A DNA stretch of 64,000 nt from Candidatus Desulfofervidaceae bacterium (GCA_027064585.1 JAMOPI010000003.1:1-64000); one strand, 5' to 3'. Counted from the first letter of the stretch, positions 22,742 through 34,435 are shown. Notes: a model not told the origin generated them from the letters alone. Translations and numbers: made by a program.

Positions 22742-24792
22742 CTTTCTCCCTTCCACTCCTTTACTAACACCTGCCTTGGTCTTATTCCGTCTGAGGGGCT
22801 AACAATGCCTTCTTCTTCCATGCGTTCAATCAAACGTGCTGCCCGATTGTAACCAATGCGTAGGTGTCTTTGCACCATAGAAATAGATGCCTTACCTGTT
22901 CTTATGACCAGTCTTACGGCTTCTTTATATTTTTCATCGTCATAATCACCAAAATCAAAGTCTTCTTTGCTCCCCTCGTCTTTTACCGAAAGATCAGAGA
23001 TGTATTCGGGTTCACCCTGTTCTTTCCAAAAATCTACAACGGCCTTGATTTCTTCTTCGGAAACATAAGCCCCATGCAGGCGCTGAAGCTTGGACGTGCC
23101 TGGAGGTAAAAAGAGCATATCTCCGCGGCCAAGAAGCTTTTCAGCCCCCATGACATCCAAAATGGTGCGGGAATCAGTCTTAGAAGATACCTGAAAGCTG
23201 ATTCTGGCTGGAAAATTGGCCTTAATGACGCCAGTAATAACGTCTACCGAGGGCCTTTGCGTGGCCAGAATAAGATGCACACCTGCCGCGCGGGCCATTT
23301 GGGCCAAACGCACTAAAGAGGTTTGGACTTCTTTAGAGGCAACAATCATTAAGTCTGCCAGTTCATCAATAATAATTACCAAATAGGGTAGGGGAAGGAA
23401 TTGTTCTTTTTGCTCGGCTGGGAGTTGTTGAATCTTGGCGTTGTAATTATCTAAATTTCTTGCTCCTAAATTGGCCAGGAGTTCATATCTCCTTTCCATT
23501 TCCCACACTGCCCATTTTAAGGCTTGATTGGCCTCATCCATGTCTGTGATAACCGGATAAAGCAAGTGAGGAATGTTATTATAATAAGAAAGTTCAATTC
23601 GTTTAGGGTCAACCAAAAGAAACTTGAGATATTCAGGAGTACAATGAGTAAGCAGCCCACAGATAAGCACATTAAGGCACACACTTTTTCCACTTCCCGT
23701 GGCGCCAGCAATAAGCAGGTGAGGCATCTTGGTAAGGTCAGAGACTACGGGTTCACCAAAGATGTTTTTCCCTAACGCTAAGGGCAACTTGGCCTTGTGA
23801 AAGGCAGGTGCTTCAAGGATATCTCTTAGGTAAACTATTTCCCGTTCAGCATTGGGGACTTCAATACCAACAACGGCCTTGCCAGGGATAGGGGCTACCA
23901 CGCGGATGCTCCCGGCCTTAAGCTTTAGGGCCAGATCGTCAGCTAAAGAGGAAATACGGCTGATCTTTACCCCTGGAGCTGGTTCAAATTCATACATCGT
24001 TACCACCGGACCAGGATTAATTTGCACGACCTTTCCTTCCACACCAAAGTCCTTTAGTGTTTCTTCCAGCAGGCGGGCCATGGTTTGAAGGTAGCCATTA
24101 TTTTGGCGTTTGCTCTTATGTTGACTAGTAGTAAAAATATTTAAAGGTGGGAGTTGCCATTTACCATAAGATACAGGCTTAACTATTTGTTTTTTCGGAG
24201 ATGGACTCTGTCTTTTTTTTCTTTCTTTGGTTTCTGTTTTAGCTGGTCTGGTAGGCTTGAGAGAAAAGGCCTTTTTAAACCACTGCTTGAATTGTTGTCC
24301 TATTTGGGTAACAATTTTCATTCCCCTAAACGCAGGTGGAATTAAAGAAAAACGCAGGCAGGTAATGCCTAAAAGTGTTATTCCCATTTCTACTAGCCAG
24401 GCCAAACTATCTTTAAAGGAAGTGGAAAACCAAGAAAAAACTAACTGGTGAAGGAAATGTCCCCATCTGCCTGCCGAAAGGGGATAAATAAGGTCGCTAG
24501 TAGCAGCACTGCCTGTAAAAAGCAAGATACTTCCTGCCAATGCCCAAATAATGCGGCCAGCTCCCTTTTTTTGCCAAAAGAGAAATGCCAGGTAGAAGAG
24601 CAAAAAGGGAATAAGAAACAAACTAAGCCCTAAGGATTGGCTGAGTACTGGCAAGAGCGAAGTGTTTGGGCCTTGACTAAAAAAATAGGCCAGTCCTAAG
24701 GACAATGATAAAACGCTCAAAACAAAAAGAAATATAGAAATACCTTTTCTCACGGCAAGATAAGAGATAACACGCTCATAAAGGCTTGTCAA
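22738..24792 (-). CDS. ftsK: DNA translocase FtsK
   Basis: A 684-residue protein with four N-terminal membrane segments within the first 170 residues, a short basic linker, then the RecA-like motor: Walker A 'GATGSGKS', Walker B 'LVIIIDELADLM', and 'ATQRPSVDVITGVIKAN'. A C-terminal winged-helix gamma domain ('SISMVQRHLRIGYNRAARLIERMEEEGIV') reads polar DNA motifs. It pumps DNA at the division septum and activates XerCD at dif. The linker is far shorter than in E. coli FtsK, closer to SpoIIIE size. It is followed by lolA. Confidence 0.95.
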   Translation of the reverse strand: MTSLYERVISYLAVRKGISIFLFVLSVLSLSLGLAYFFSQGPNTSLLPVLSQSLGLSLFLIPFLLFYLAFLFWQKKGAGRIIWALAGSILLFTGSAATSDLIYPLSAGRWGHFLHQLVFSWFSTSFKDSLAWLVEMGITLLGITCLRFSLIPPAFRGMKIVTQIGQQFKQWFKKAFSLKPTRPAKTETKERKKRQSPSPKKQIVKPVSYGKWQLPPLNIFTTSQHKSKRQNNGYLQTMARLLEETLKDFGVEGKVVQINPGPVVTMYEFEPAPGVKISRISSLADDLALKLKAGSIRVVAPIPGKAVVGIEVPNAEREIVYLRDILEAPAFHKAKLPLALGKNIFGEPVVSDLTKMPHLLIAGATGSGKSVCLNVLICGLLTHCTPEYLKFLLVDPKRIELSYYNNIPHLLYPVITDMDEANQALKWAVWEMERRYELLANLGARNLDNYNAKIQQLPAEQKEQFLPLPYLVIIIDELADLMIVASKEVQTSLVRLAQMARAAGVHLILATQRPSVDVITGVIKANFPARISFQVSSKTDSRTILDVMGAEKLLGRGDMLFLPPGTSKLQRLHGAYVSEEEIKAVVDFWKEQGEPEYISDLSVKDEGSKEDFDFGDYDDEKYKEAVRLVIRTGKASISMVQRHLRIGYNRAARLIERMEEEGIVSPSDGIRPRQVLVKEWKGER

Positions 24793-24794
24793 AT

Positions 24795-26933
24795 CTAAGC
24801 TGCCGGTAGATAAAAGGTAAAAGTTGTTCCCTTTCCTACTTCAGAGGTTACGGTGATATAACCACCATGCTTTTTAATTACCGCGTAACACAAAGAAAGA
24901 CCAAGACCAATGGCATTGGGTTTTGAGGTATAAAAAGGGAGAAATATCTTTTCTATTTCTTCTGGAGGAATACCTTCTCCTTCATCACGGATAGAGATTT
25001 TGACATAACGTCCTTTCTTTAAGTTGGGAATTTCATTATCTGCTTTTATTTCTACATTTTTACCTGAGATGTAAATAAATTTACCCTTATGTTTCATAGC
25101 AGCCACGGCATTACTCACTAAGTGTTTTATAACTTGACCAATCTGGTGTTTATCTCCCTTTACTGGCCAAAGGCCTGGGGGTAAGTGAAACTTTACTTTT
25201 ATGTTGCTATCCTTTAACACCGCATATGTCTTTTCTTGAATAAGGCTGACAATATCAACTTTCTCTTTGACAGAAAATCCTCCTTCGGCAAAGGCCAAGA
25301 GACGGCTAGTTAATTTTCTAGATCTACCTACGATTTCTTCTGCTTTTTCTAAGGCCTTAATTGCCTTCTGTGGAGAATGAGCTAAGGCCTTAGCAACCGA
25401 AATGTTGCCCAAAATGCCCATCAGCAAGTTGTTAAACTCATGGGCAATTCCTGCCGCCAATACCCCTATTGCTCCTAAGCGTTGCATGCGGGCCAATTCT
25501 AACTCAACTCTCCTTTTTTCAGATACATCGCGAAAAATAACAATAATACCAGATGTTTGATTGTCTTTATTTAAAGGAGCAATAGTCAGTTCAATTATAT
25601 ATTTTTTCCCATTTTTAGACTTTAAAACCATTTCCTGATACAGACACTCTGCTCGGCCATTTCTTATAGCTGTTTTAAAAATATCTTTATAGGCCTGTGT
25701 TTCTGGAATAAAGATGTCTTCAAAAGGTTTCCCTATAGCTTTTTCTTTTTTAAAACCAGTCAATTCTTCAGCCATGGCATTCATAAGGATTATCCGATTT
25801 TCTTTATTGGTTACAATTACTCCTTCGGTTAGACTGCTTAAAATAAGAGATAAAAATTCTTTTTCAGCCGCTAATGCCTTTTGGCTTTTTTCTATTTTTT
25901 CTAGGGTAGAATTAATGGTTTGTGCAAGTTGACCAATCTCATCCTTTCTTTCTACCGGAACGCGTTTGGTTAAATCTTGAGATAGAGTGACGGTTTTAAG
26001 GGTATTAATGACCCGAAACAAAGGCTGCAGAAATGCCTTTTCATACAACAAAAAGCCAGCAGTAGCTCCTAAAAGACCTGCAATGGTAAAAATAAGCAAT
26101 ATCCGTTTAATAAGACCTTTAAAGGTTTTATACATAAATCTGGGTTTTTCTACTTTTAGGACAAAGGCTGGCTTCCCCCTTATATCTTTAAATAATGCAT
26201 AGGCAGCTATGGTTTGGAGATTAAGAGGACGTATAAAATAGGGCTTGTTTTTTAAGATAAGGAGAGTCTTTTTTATTTCTGCTGGTAAATTAGGGGTATT
26301 AATAAGATAAACACTGACTTTACAATGCGTAAAAGAGGTAGCCGCTTCTATGAAATCTTTGTCTATAAGTCTTCCCATGGCCAATATGCCCCGAGGAGGA
26401 CCTGATTCATCACTTTTAAGGATAGCACAAGCCACGACAAAAAGAGGTCCGTGTTCGGTTAATAAAATGCCTTTAATCTCTTTCTGTTTTAAGGCCCGAA
26501 AAAAGGGATGATGAAGATCCAAATGGGCTTTATTGAATTCAGCAAAGCTAATGGGTTTATTCTGACGGAAGTCATAACTGCCTTCATACACTATTTTCCC
26601 CTTTGTATCGGCAATAAGGATGAGATTTAAGTGGGTTTCTACAAAGGTGCTTGGTACCAGATTGCTTTCTTCGTAATGTTTATTTTTAGTTTGGACATAT
26701 TCGTATGTGTCATCCCAAAATGACCAATCCTCAGCACTTCTCTGAATGTGTCCCAACTCGTAGGAAATAATATGGAAAATGGTATTTATCTCTTTAAGAG
26801 CATCTTTCCTTTCAAGTGTTTTAAATGATCTTAGGACAATCCAATGTAACCAACCGTAGACCAACAAAACAAAAAGGAAAATGGTAATAACCGAAAGAAG
26901 AGCAACTTTTTGACGGAGAGAAAAACGATTCAA
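24795..26933 (-). CDS. Membrane sensor histidine kinase (CHASE4-HAMP-PAS-HisKA-HATPase)
   Basis: A 712-residue kinase. TM1 is near residues 10-30. A periplasmic CHASE4-type domain ('SYELGHIQRSAEDWSFWDDTYEYV') extends to TM2 near residue 285. HAMP ('[18 protein letters not shown]'), PAS ('LTEGVIVTNKENRIILMNAMAEELTGF'), the phospho-acceptor 'GIAHEFNNLL' and ATPase boxes 'DEGEGIPPEEIEKIF' and 'GLGLSL' follow. No response regulator adjoins it; the CheY-like protein at 58.3 kb is a possible but unproven partner. It ends 2 nt before the ftsK start. Confidence 0.9.
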   Translation of the reverse strand: MNRFSLRQKVALLSVITIFLFVLLVYGWLHWIVLRSFKTLERKDALKEINTIFHIISYELGHIQRSAEDWSFWDDTYEYVQTKNKHYEESNLVPSTFVETHLNLILIADTKGKIVYEGSYDFRQNKPISFAEFNKAHLDLHHPFFRALKQKEIKGILLTEHGPLFVVACAILKSDESGPPRGILAMGRLIDKDFIEAATSFTHCKVSVYLINTPNLPAEIKKTLLILKNKPYFIRPLNLQTIAAYALFKDIRGKPAFVLKVEKPRFMYKTFKGLIKRILLIFTIAGLLGATAGFLLYEKAFLQPLFRVINTLKTVTLSQDLTKRVPVERKDEIGQLAQTINSTLEKIEKSQKALAAEKEFLSLILSSLTEGVIVTNKENRIILMNAMAEELTGFKKEKAIGKPFEDIFIPETQAYKDIFKTAIRNGRAECLYQEMVLKSKNGKKYIIELTIAPLNKDNQTSGIIVIFRDVSEKRRVELELARMQRLGAIGVLAAGIAHEFNNLLMGILGNISVAKALAHSPQKAIKALEKAEEIVGRSRKLTSRLLAFAEGGFSVKEKVDIVSLIQEKTYAVLKDSNIKVKFHLPPGLWPVKGDKHQIGQVIKHLVSNAVAAMKHKGKFIYISGKNVEIKADNEIPNLKKGRYVKISIRDEGEGIPPEEIEKIFLPFYTSKPNAIGLGLSLCYAVIKKHGGYITVTSEVGKGTTFTFYLPAA

Positions 26934-27014
26934 TTTAAGTCCTAAAACCTCCTTTAAAATTGATTTTTAACATATTTTCTTTTGCCTTTTATGTTAACTT
27001 AGGGTTTAAGTCTA

Positions 27015-28769
27015 CTACAGTATTTTTGCCGTTCTTTCTACCTTGGCTGCCATTTCTTTGCGCATTTTTTCTAATTGTCTGGCCAGTACCGGATCATTTA
27101 TGGCCAAAATTTCAGCCGCAAGGATGGCCGCATTTTTTGCCCCTGCCTTGCCTACACTAGTAACCGCCACAGGCACTCCAGCTGGCATTTGCACTGAGGA
27201 AAGCAAGGCATCTAGACCATTAAAAGGCGGCACGGCCAACGGAACAGCAATGACTGGCAGGGTAGTATGGGCGGCGATTACACCAGCCAAATGAGCCGCG
27301 CAGCCTGCGCCAGCGATAATAACCTTTATTCCCCTTTCTTTGGCTGTTTCTGCGTATGTCATCACCCGCTTAGGTGTACGATGGGCTGAGGCCACGGTGA
27401 GTTCGCACGGAATAAGCAACTCGCGCAGGGTTTCTTTTGTTTGCAGCATAATGTCCTTATCTGAGATGCTGCCCATAACAATGCCCACAAAGCGGCCTAG
27501 ATGCTTTAGGGCCTTAAAGCCAATGTCTCGCCGATAATAGACGCCATCCCAGGATATCTCTTTTACGGCTTCATAGGCATTGGCAATGGTTTCTGGCAAA
27601 GTTTTACCTAAGGCCGTTACACCCAATACCCGTCCTCCACTGGTGTAAAACTGACCGTCTTTAAGGGTTGTGCCAGCATGAAAGACAAAGAGGTCATCCC
27701 TGCCTTCTAGCTTCTCCAGTCCGGTGATAAGTTTTCCCTTTTCATATTTGCCTGGATAACCTTGTGAGGCCATCACTACGCATACACTTGGTCTTGGGTC
27801 AATCACGAGGGTTTTATCCTTTAAATCTCCGTCTATGACTGCATTTAACACCTCTAATAAATCGGACTTAAGGCGCATGAGCAAAGGTTGGGCCTCAGGG
27901 TCGCCAAAACGACAATTAAACTCCAATACCTTGGCCTTACCGTCCTTGATGATAAGCCCGGCATAGAGCACACCTTTATATGGATAACCTTCATTGGCCA
28001 TTCCCTTAATAGTCGGATAAATAATGTCTTCTAGGATATGCCTTTCTATCTCAGGCGTAACTACCGGAGCTGGCGAATAGGCGCCCATGCCACCTGTATT
28101 GGGTCCTTTGTCATCTTCATATATGGGTTTATGATCCTGGGCCGAAGGAAAGGCAACAATATTTTCACCATCGCTAAATACCAAATAGGAAGCCTCTTCT
28201 CCTTCTAAAAACTCTTCAATGACTACCTTATTACCTGCTTCGCCAAAGGCCTTTTTGACCATGATCAGATCAATGGCCTCTAATGCTTCCTCCAGGGTGC
28301 GAGCAGGGATAACTCCTTTGCCCGCAGCCAGTCCATCGGCCTTAACCACAATAGGTGCTCCTTTTTCTTTGACATATCTTTTGGCCTCTTCTGGATCAGA
28401 AAACACGGCAAAGTCAGCCGTAGGCACACCATACTTGCGCATCAGTTCTTTGGCAAAGGCCTTACTTCCCTCAATCATGGCGGCTTTTTTAGAAGGGCCA
28501 AAGATGCGTAGCCCCTTGGCCGTAAAGACATCTACAATGCCCTTAACCAAAGGATCTTCTGGCCCAACTACCGTTAAATCAATCTTTTCCTTCTCTGCAA
28601 AATCAGCTAAGGCGGTAAGGTCTGAGGCCTTTATATCCACGCATTCTGCCAGTTTAGAAATACCCCCATTACCAGGGGCACAATATATCTTCTCCACTAA
28701 AGGTGATTGGCTAATTTTCCATACCAAGGCATGTTCTCTGCCGCCACTACCTATAACTAAAACCTTCAT
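27015..28769 (-). CDS. purD: PurD-PurE fusion: GAR synthetase and N5-CAIR mutase
   Basis: A 584-residue bifunctional purine enzyme. Residues 1-425 are phosphoribosylamine-glycine ligase (PurD): 'VIGSGGREHAL', 'GPEDPL', ATP-grasp 'VVKADGLAAGKGV', 'DHKPIYEDDKGPNTGGMGAYSPAP', 'FNCRFGDPE'. From about residue 430 a complete class I PurE follows: 'GIVMGSISDKD', 'SAHRTP', 'GAGCAAHLAGV', 'MPAGVPVAV'. PurD makes GAR (step 2) and PurE the carboxyl shift of step 6, which are not consecutive, so the fusion is not simple channelling. It ends about 80 nt from the sensor kinase start. Confidence 0.92.
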   Translation of the reverse strand: MKVLVIGSGGREHALVWKISQSPLVEKIYCAPGNGGISKLAECVDIKASDLTALADFAEKEKIDLTVVGPEDPLVKGIVDVFTAKGLRIFGPSKKAAMIEGSKAFAKELMRKYGVPTADFAVFSDPEEAKRYVKEKGAPIVVKADGLAAGKGVIPARTLEEALEAIDLIMVKKAFGEAGNKVVIEEFLEGEEASYLVFSDGENIVAFPSAQDHKPIYEDDKGPNTGGMGAYSPAPVVTPEIERHILEDIIYPTIKGMANEGYPYKGVLYAGLIIKDGKAKVLEFNCRFGDPEAQPLLMRLKSDLLEVLNAVIDGDLKDKTLVIDPRPSVCVVMASQGYPGKYEKGKLITGLEKLEGRDDLFVFHAGTTLKDGQFYTSGGRVLGVTALGKTLPETIANAYEAVKEISWDGVYYRRDIGFKALKHLGRFVGIVMGSISDKDIMLQTKETLRELLIPCELTVASAHRTPKRVMTYAETAKERGIKVIIAGAGCAAHLAGVIAAHTTLPVIAVPLAVPPFNGLDALLSSVQMPAGVPVAVTSVGKAGAKNAAILAAEILAINDPVLARQLEKMRKEMAAKVERTAKIL

Positions 28770-29290
28770 GGTTGGCCTCCTAAATGCCTTTTAATATATG
28801 CCCAGTCTAATTTATGAGCATAATGTTGTTTAATTTCTTCTATATCAAGCTTGTCCTGGGGTCTATTAGAGAGGGACTTCATGATAAAAATATCTTCTAA
28901 AGAAAGGATAGGTAATATAGTATCCTCAAATTCTATTTCTATACGGCGTTTCAAAGCCTCTTTATGAAAAGGTGTTTTTGCCAGTAAAAAATCTAAAATA
29001 AATTCTTCATTCTCCTTTATAACTACCACACGCCAGATTTCTGTTTTGTTAAAGACCATTGGCTTAGGATGAGAAAACACATCATCAAATATTTGCGCAA
29101 GCTCATGCTCTAATTGCTCAAAATCTTTTTCTTTCTCTAAAAGAATTAAAAAGTCTATATCCACCGTTGCTCTTGGTTTAACTAAAGCGCTATAAGCTAA
29201 TCCCCCAGCTACAGCGAAACAATAACCTTTACGCCTTAAAAGATCGGCTACTTCTTTTAAGACTGTAATAAGTTTAACTCGCGTTCCCAC
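28766..29290 (-). CDS. Nucleotidyltransferase-fold protein (toxin-like)
   Basis: A 174-residue protein from GTG 29290 (AAAGG site); a TTG at 29323 would add 11 residues. 'YCFAVAGGLAYSALVKPRATVDIDFLI' holds the G-G and D-x-D nucleotidyltransferase motif; 'LSLEDIFIMKSLSNRPQDKLDIEEI' matches the AbiEii-like block with K and D-x-x-D. It overlaps a small upstream gene, as in toxin-antitoxin pairs, and its stop overlaps the purDE start by 4 nt, so it is transcribed with purine genes. Confidence 0.72.
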   Translation of the reverse strand: MGTRVKLITVLKEVADLLRRKGYCFAVAGGLAYSALVKPRATVDIDFLILLEKEKDFEQLEHELAQIFDDVFSHPKPMVFNKTEIWRVVVIKENEEFILDFLLAKTPFHKEALKRRIEIEFEDTILPILSLEDIFIMKSLSNRPQDKLDIEEIKQHYAHKLDWAYIKRHLGGQP

Positions 29291-29457
29291 ACCTTTTCCT
29301 TTTGTTGCTTTATTTCCTGCCAAAATATTCTTTCTAATTCTTTTTCGGAAAGATTTGGATATTTTTTCTTTAAAACTGCCTTTCTTAACTCCTGACAGAG
29401 TTCTATAAGAGCAAAGGTTTGTTCTAAATTTTTAACCATTTGCGTTTTATTTATCAT
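29257..29457 (-). CDS. Small helical partner of the nucleotidyltransferase
   Basis: Sixty-six residues, strongly helical and charged ('ALIELCQELRKAVLKKKYPNLSEKELERIFWQEI'), with 34 nt overlapping the next gene. No family is recognised beyond the frequent pairing of such proteins with nucleotidyltransferases. An antitoxin role is inferred. Confidence 0.5.
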   Translation of the reverse strand: MINKTQMVKNLEQTFALIELCQELRKAVLKKKYPNLSEKELERIFWQEIKQQKEKVWERELNLLQS

Positions 29458-29458
29458 C

Positions 29459-30121
29459 TTAAGCCAGTTTCATACCCACTTGAATTTCAGCGGCAATGCC
29501 AATACTCCATTTTAAAGACTTTAAGGCACCATCTAGAAACTTGGCAATCATAGCGTCATATTTGCTTATCATTTCAAACACCTTTTTGGCCAAGGCTAAA
29601 CGGGTAAGTCCGCCTATTCCTCCGTCCCTTTTTATTTCCTCCATCAGCTTGGGATAATCGGCCGGATCACACACAGCTGCTACATAAGGAAAGTTTTTCG
29701 CCGCGGCGCGCAAAAGCGTTGGCCCTCCAATGTCAATCTGTTCTAAGGATTCTCTAAGAGGCATATTTCCTTGATTTTTATAGACACTTTCAAAATCATA
29801 AAGATTAACCACCACCATGTTAATAGGCTTAATTTCATACTTTCGCATCTCCTCGGTGTGTTTCTTGTTATCCAATTGGGCCAGGATCCCACCATGAATT
29901 TTGGGATGAAGGGTCTTGACCCGTCCATCAAGCATTTCTGGGGAGCCAGTATAATCACTTACCTCTGTCACCGTAATTCCATTCTCGCGTAAAAGTTTGG
30001 CCGTGCCACCAGTAGAGATAATTTCTGTCCCTTCTTCAGACAAAAACTTGGCAAATTCTACAATACCCTCTTTATTTGTTACACTCACTACTGCCCGCTC
30101 AATTTTTACAATATTGGCCAT
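29459..30121 (-). CDS. purH: IMP cyclohydrolase, stand-alone PurH N-terminal domain
   Basis: A 220-residue protein covering only the MGS-like cyclohydrolase domain: 'RAVVSVTNKEGIVEFAKFL', 'IISTGGTAKLLRE', 'PEMLDGRVKTLHPKIHGGIL', 'DIGGPTLLRAAAKN'. Normal PurH is about 520 residues with a C-terminal AICAR transformylase, absent here. The last 25 residues are not typical of the linker, so this looks like a settled short form rather than a fresh truncation. The formyltransferase step must be encoded elsewhere. It lies upstream of the nucleotidyltransferase pair and purDE. Confidence 0.88.
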   Translation of the reverse strand: MANIVKIERAVVSVTNKEGIVEFAKFLSEEGTEIISTGGTAKLLRENGITVTEVSDYTGSPEMLDGRVKTLHPKIHGGILAQLDNKKHTEEMRKYEIKPINMVVVNLYDFESVYKNQGNMPLRESLEQIDIGGPTLLRAAAKNFPYVAAVCDPADYPKLMEEIKRDGGIGGLTRLALAKKVFEMISKYDAMIAKFLDGALKSLKWSIGIAAEIQVGMKLA

Positions 30122-30216
30122 TTTATGCCTCCTTTTGAAAGGTTTAAGTTGTTAAATTTTATTTAGGAAGTTCTTCCGGCATTTCTCTAGATTTTGTCCA
30201 TGACACATAACATTCA

Positions 30217-31338
30217 TTACAACAAATCCTTACTCGTCTGTTCTATTACCTCATCCAACTTCTTCTGTAAGGCCACCGGCAGTCCTTCTATATCGGCTTC
30301 TAAAAAGCCCCGCACAATAACCGATGTTGCTTCTTCTTCATCTAGCCCTCTAGCCATTAGATATTCTATTTCTTCCTGAGCAATCTTACCTACCGCAGCC
30401 TCATGGGAAAGTTCAACCTCATCTGTCTTGGCCACCAATTCGGGAATGGCATGGATAAAACCTTTTTTTAAAATAAGCCCTTTACATTCCAGGTGCCCTT
30501 TTACTTCTTTTACCTCCCCCACAAGACGCCCTCTAGAGATGACTTCTCCTCCTGTGGTCATGGCGCGCGAAATAATTTCAGCCCTGGTTCTTGGCGCAGC
30601 GCAGATGACTTCTCCACCTATGTCTAAATGAGCGCCTGAAGGGGCAACCAGGACAGAGTGAAGACGTGCGACGGCGCCTTCTCCCTCTAAACGAACGCTT
30701 GGAAATGACTGGACAGATTTTACTTCGCCTAAAGTAATGTAGTTAGAAATAAACTGTCCTTTTTCTTCTACATTTACCGCGGTGCGAGGACGTACTACCA
30801 CATCCCTTCCCCATCGGTGTACCATGGTATAGGTAAGTTTTCCTCCTTTTTTGATATAAAACTCAGACATACCAAAGTGTACACCTTGGGTAACATGAGG
30901 GGCAGTAAGACAACCAGTAATGATATGCAATTCTGCCCCTTCTTCTACGATAACGATATTATGCACATTTTGCTGAAAGCCAGGGGTAGCAATAAGCAAA
31001 GCGGCCTGGATAGGAATTATGTTTTTTACTCCAGATAAGGCCCGGATGAAATAGCCATTAAAAGGTCCTTCCTTTACGGCCATTGTGTATTCGTCCTTAT
31101 CTGGAGAAATGCCCTGCCAGAAATAATCATTTAACCAATCATATTTTTGCAAGGCTTCTTTAATTGGTAAGACTTCTAAGCCTTCTTGTTTGACCTCACA
31201 ATGCACAACCTCTAGGTTCTGTTGAATAAAGGTGCCCTCTCTTTTTTCAGGGGCGATTTCTATGCCTGCTTCGGCCAAGATCTTTTTTTCTTCCTCTGGC
31301 AAACTGGTTAAATCATATTCTGTTCCCCGTTCAGACAT
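30217..31338 (-). CDS. sufB: SufB/SufD-family Fe-S cluster scaffold protein
   Basis: A 373-residue SufBD protein. The beta-helix core is seen in 'LLIATPGFQQNVHNIVIVEEGAELHIITGC' and 'GGKLTYTMVHRWGRDVVVRPRTAV', and the C-terminal 'GGEVISRGRL', 'CKGLIL', 'EVELSHEAAVGKIAQEEIEYLMARGLDEEEA'. With SufC it assembles iron-sulfur clusters. A two-gene SufB-SufC set without SufD, SufS or SufU is the compact form of anaerobes. The ATG at 31338 has the site CAGGAGTG and overlaps sufC by 31 nt. Confidence 0.88.
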   Translation of the reverse strand: MSERGTEYDLTSLPEEEKKILAEAGIEIAPEKREGTFIQQNLEVVHCEVKQEGLEVLPIKEALQKYDWLNDYFWQGISPDKDEYTMAVKEGPFNGYFIRALSGVKNIIPIQAALLIATPGFQQNVHNIVIVEEGAELHIITGCLTAPHVTQGVHFGMSEFYIKKGGKLTYTMVHRWGRDVVVRPRTAVNVEEKGQFISNYITLGEVKSVQSFPSVRLEGEGAVARLHSVLVAPSGAHLDIGGEVICAAPRTRAEIISRAMTTGGEVISRGRLVGEVKEVKGHLECKGLILKKGFIHAIPELVAKTDEVELSHEAAVGKIAQEEIEYLMARGLDEEEATSVIVRGFLEADIEGLPVALQKKLDEVIEQTSKDLL

Positions 31339-32087
31339 CTTATACACTCCTGGTAGCCGTATTTGCTTATCTGTTCTAGGATTTCAAAGGGATTACCTCC
31401 TACACACATTTTCCCCTTATACAAAATACGCCCTTTATCGGCAGGAACATATCTTAAAATATGTCCTGTATGTGTAATGATAAGACCAGATTTCTTCTTT
31501 TCTAATTTTTCTTCTTTTAAAGAACGATAGGCAAGGGCCTTTGTTGGTGTCCTGCCCAATATTTTCTTTATAGTCTCTCCAATTAAAGCAATGTTTTCCA
31601 AATCTACACCGGATTCAGGTTCATCTAATAAGACTAAATCAGGCTGTTGGGCCATAAGCTGGAGTAATTCAGACCGCTTTATCTCTCCCCCAGAAAGACC
31701 ATCGTTAACATCTCTATCCAGCAGATGCGTAAAGTTTAACTCCTTGGCCAGGGCTTCAATATCTATGTCTCTGCCATGGGTACATAGTTTGACCAGGTCT
31801 CTTGTTTTTAGTCCAGTAATGGTTGGTGGACGCTGAAAGGAAATGCCAATACCCATCTTTGCTCTTTCGTATACGGGTAGATTGGTTATATCCTTTCCTT
31901 TAAAGATAATCCTTCCTTTAACCACTTTATACCTAGGGAAACCCATAATGGTCATCAACAAAGAGGTTTTTCCTGAACCGTTTGGGCCAAAAAGCACTAA
32001 AAGCTCACCCTTTTTAATCTCCAAGTTAATGTTGGTCAACACATGTTTACCATTTATCTCTACGGTCAAATCCTCAAGCCTAAGCAT
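31308..32087 (-). CDS. sufC: SufC ATPase of the SUF Fe-S assembly system
   Basis: A 259-residue ABC ATPase: Walker A 'GPNGSGKTS', signature 'LSGGEIKRSELLQL', Walker B 'LVLLDEPESGVDLE', and the SufC-type 'SFQRPPTITGLKTRDLV'. It energises SufB(D). A 'TPTKALAYRSLKEEKLEKKKSG' insertion before the H-loop is longer than usual. The ATG at 32087 follows GGGAGTAG; an upstream frame extension lacks family similarity. First gene of the two-gene operon. Confidence 0.92.
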   Translation of the reverse strand: MLRLEDLTVEINGKHVLTNINLEIKKGELLVLFGPNGSGKTSLLMTIMGFPRYKVVKGRIIFKGKDITNLPVYERAKMGIGISFQRPPTITGLKTRDLVKLCTHGRDIDIEALAKELNFTHLLDRDVNDGLSGGEIKRSELLQLMAQQPDLVLLDEPESGVDLENIALIGETIKKILGRTPTKALAYRSLKEEKLEKKKSGLIITHTGHILRYVPADKGRILYKGKMCVGGNPFEILEQISKYGYQECIRCLNGEQNMI

Positions 32088-32178
32088 TTTTCTACTCCCT
32101 AAAAAACTCATGCCCTTATTAACGTTAAACAGATGGTAAGTCAATAGCTATTCCCAAAATCCGCGATAGATTTATAAT

Positions 32179-32350
32179 ATTCCACAAAAATTGATGAATT
32201 TTCTTTTTTTCTTCTGGCTTCAAATAAAAAGTCAGCACCGCAGCGAGCGAGGTCAAGACTGGCCGTTAAGCCACCTGTAGGGCTTGGCCTTGACCGCATA
32301 AACGAGCGGAGGCGCTATAATTATGGTTGGACTTGAGGAAAAGATAAATG
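32179..32350. repeat. Long palindromic repeat, copy B
   Basis: It shares the core GGTCAAG..GGGCTTGGCCTTGACC and the downstream GGAGGCGCTATAATTATG with copy D. Its left flank (ATTCCACAAAAATTGATGAA, 32179-32198) matches the left flank of copy C with one difference. It lies between the divergent sufC and mreB genes; the 497-bp gap otherwise holds only the mreB promoter. Confidence 0.7.
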
Positions 32351-32526
32351 CTTTTCACTTTTTAAGTAAAAGGCGTTTAAAAAATTGTCTCATTATGGCC
32401 TACTTATAGGTTTTTGTAGGACAACCATGGATTTTGGGCTTATTTACATGTCCACTTTTTTGGAGTATCATTTTTTAAAGATCTTTGCCTTTACATTTGC
32501 TAAAGTTTATTCAGTCATTTTTCCCA

Positions 32527-32555
32527 TTGCTAAAAAAAGGAAATTTTGGTAGCAT
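32527..32555 (+). promoter_or_regulatory. Possible mreB promoter
   Basis: TTGCTA and TAGCAT are 17 nt apart, 30 nt upstream of the mreB start codon. Confidence 0.45.
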
Positions 32556-32566
32556 GCAGTGATTAA

Positions 32567-34435
<1,869 letters not shown>

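Noticed and set aside
28219-28794. 191-codon frame on the plus strand over purDE
   Set aside because: Antisense shadow of the well-conserved PurD reading frame.
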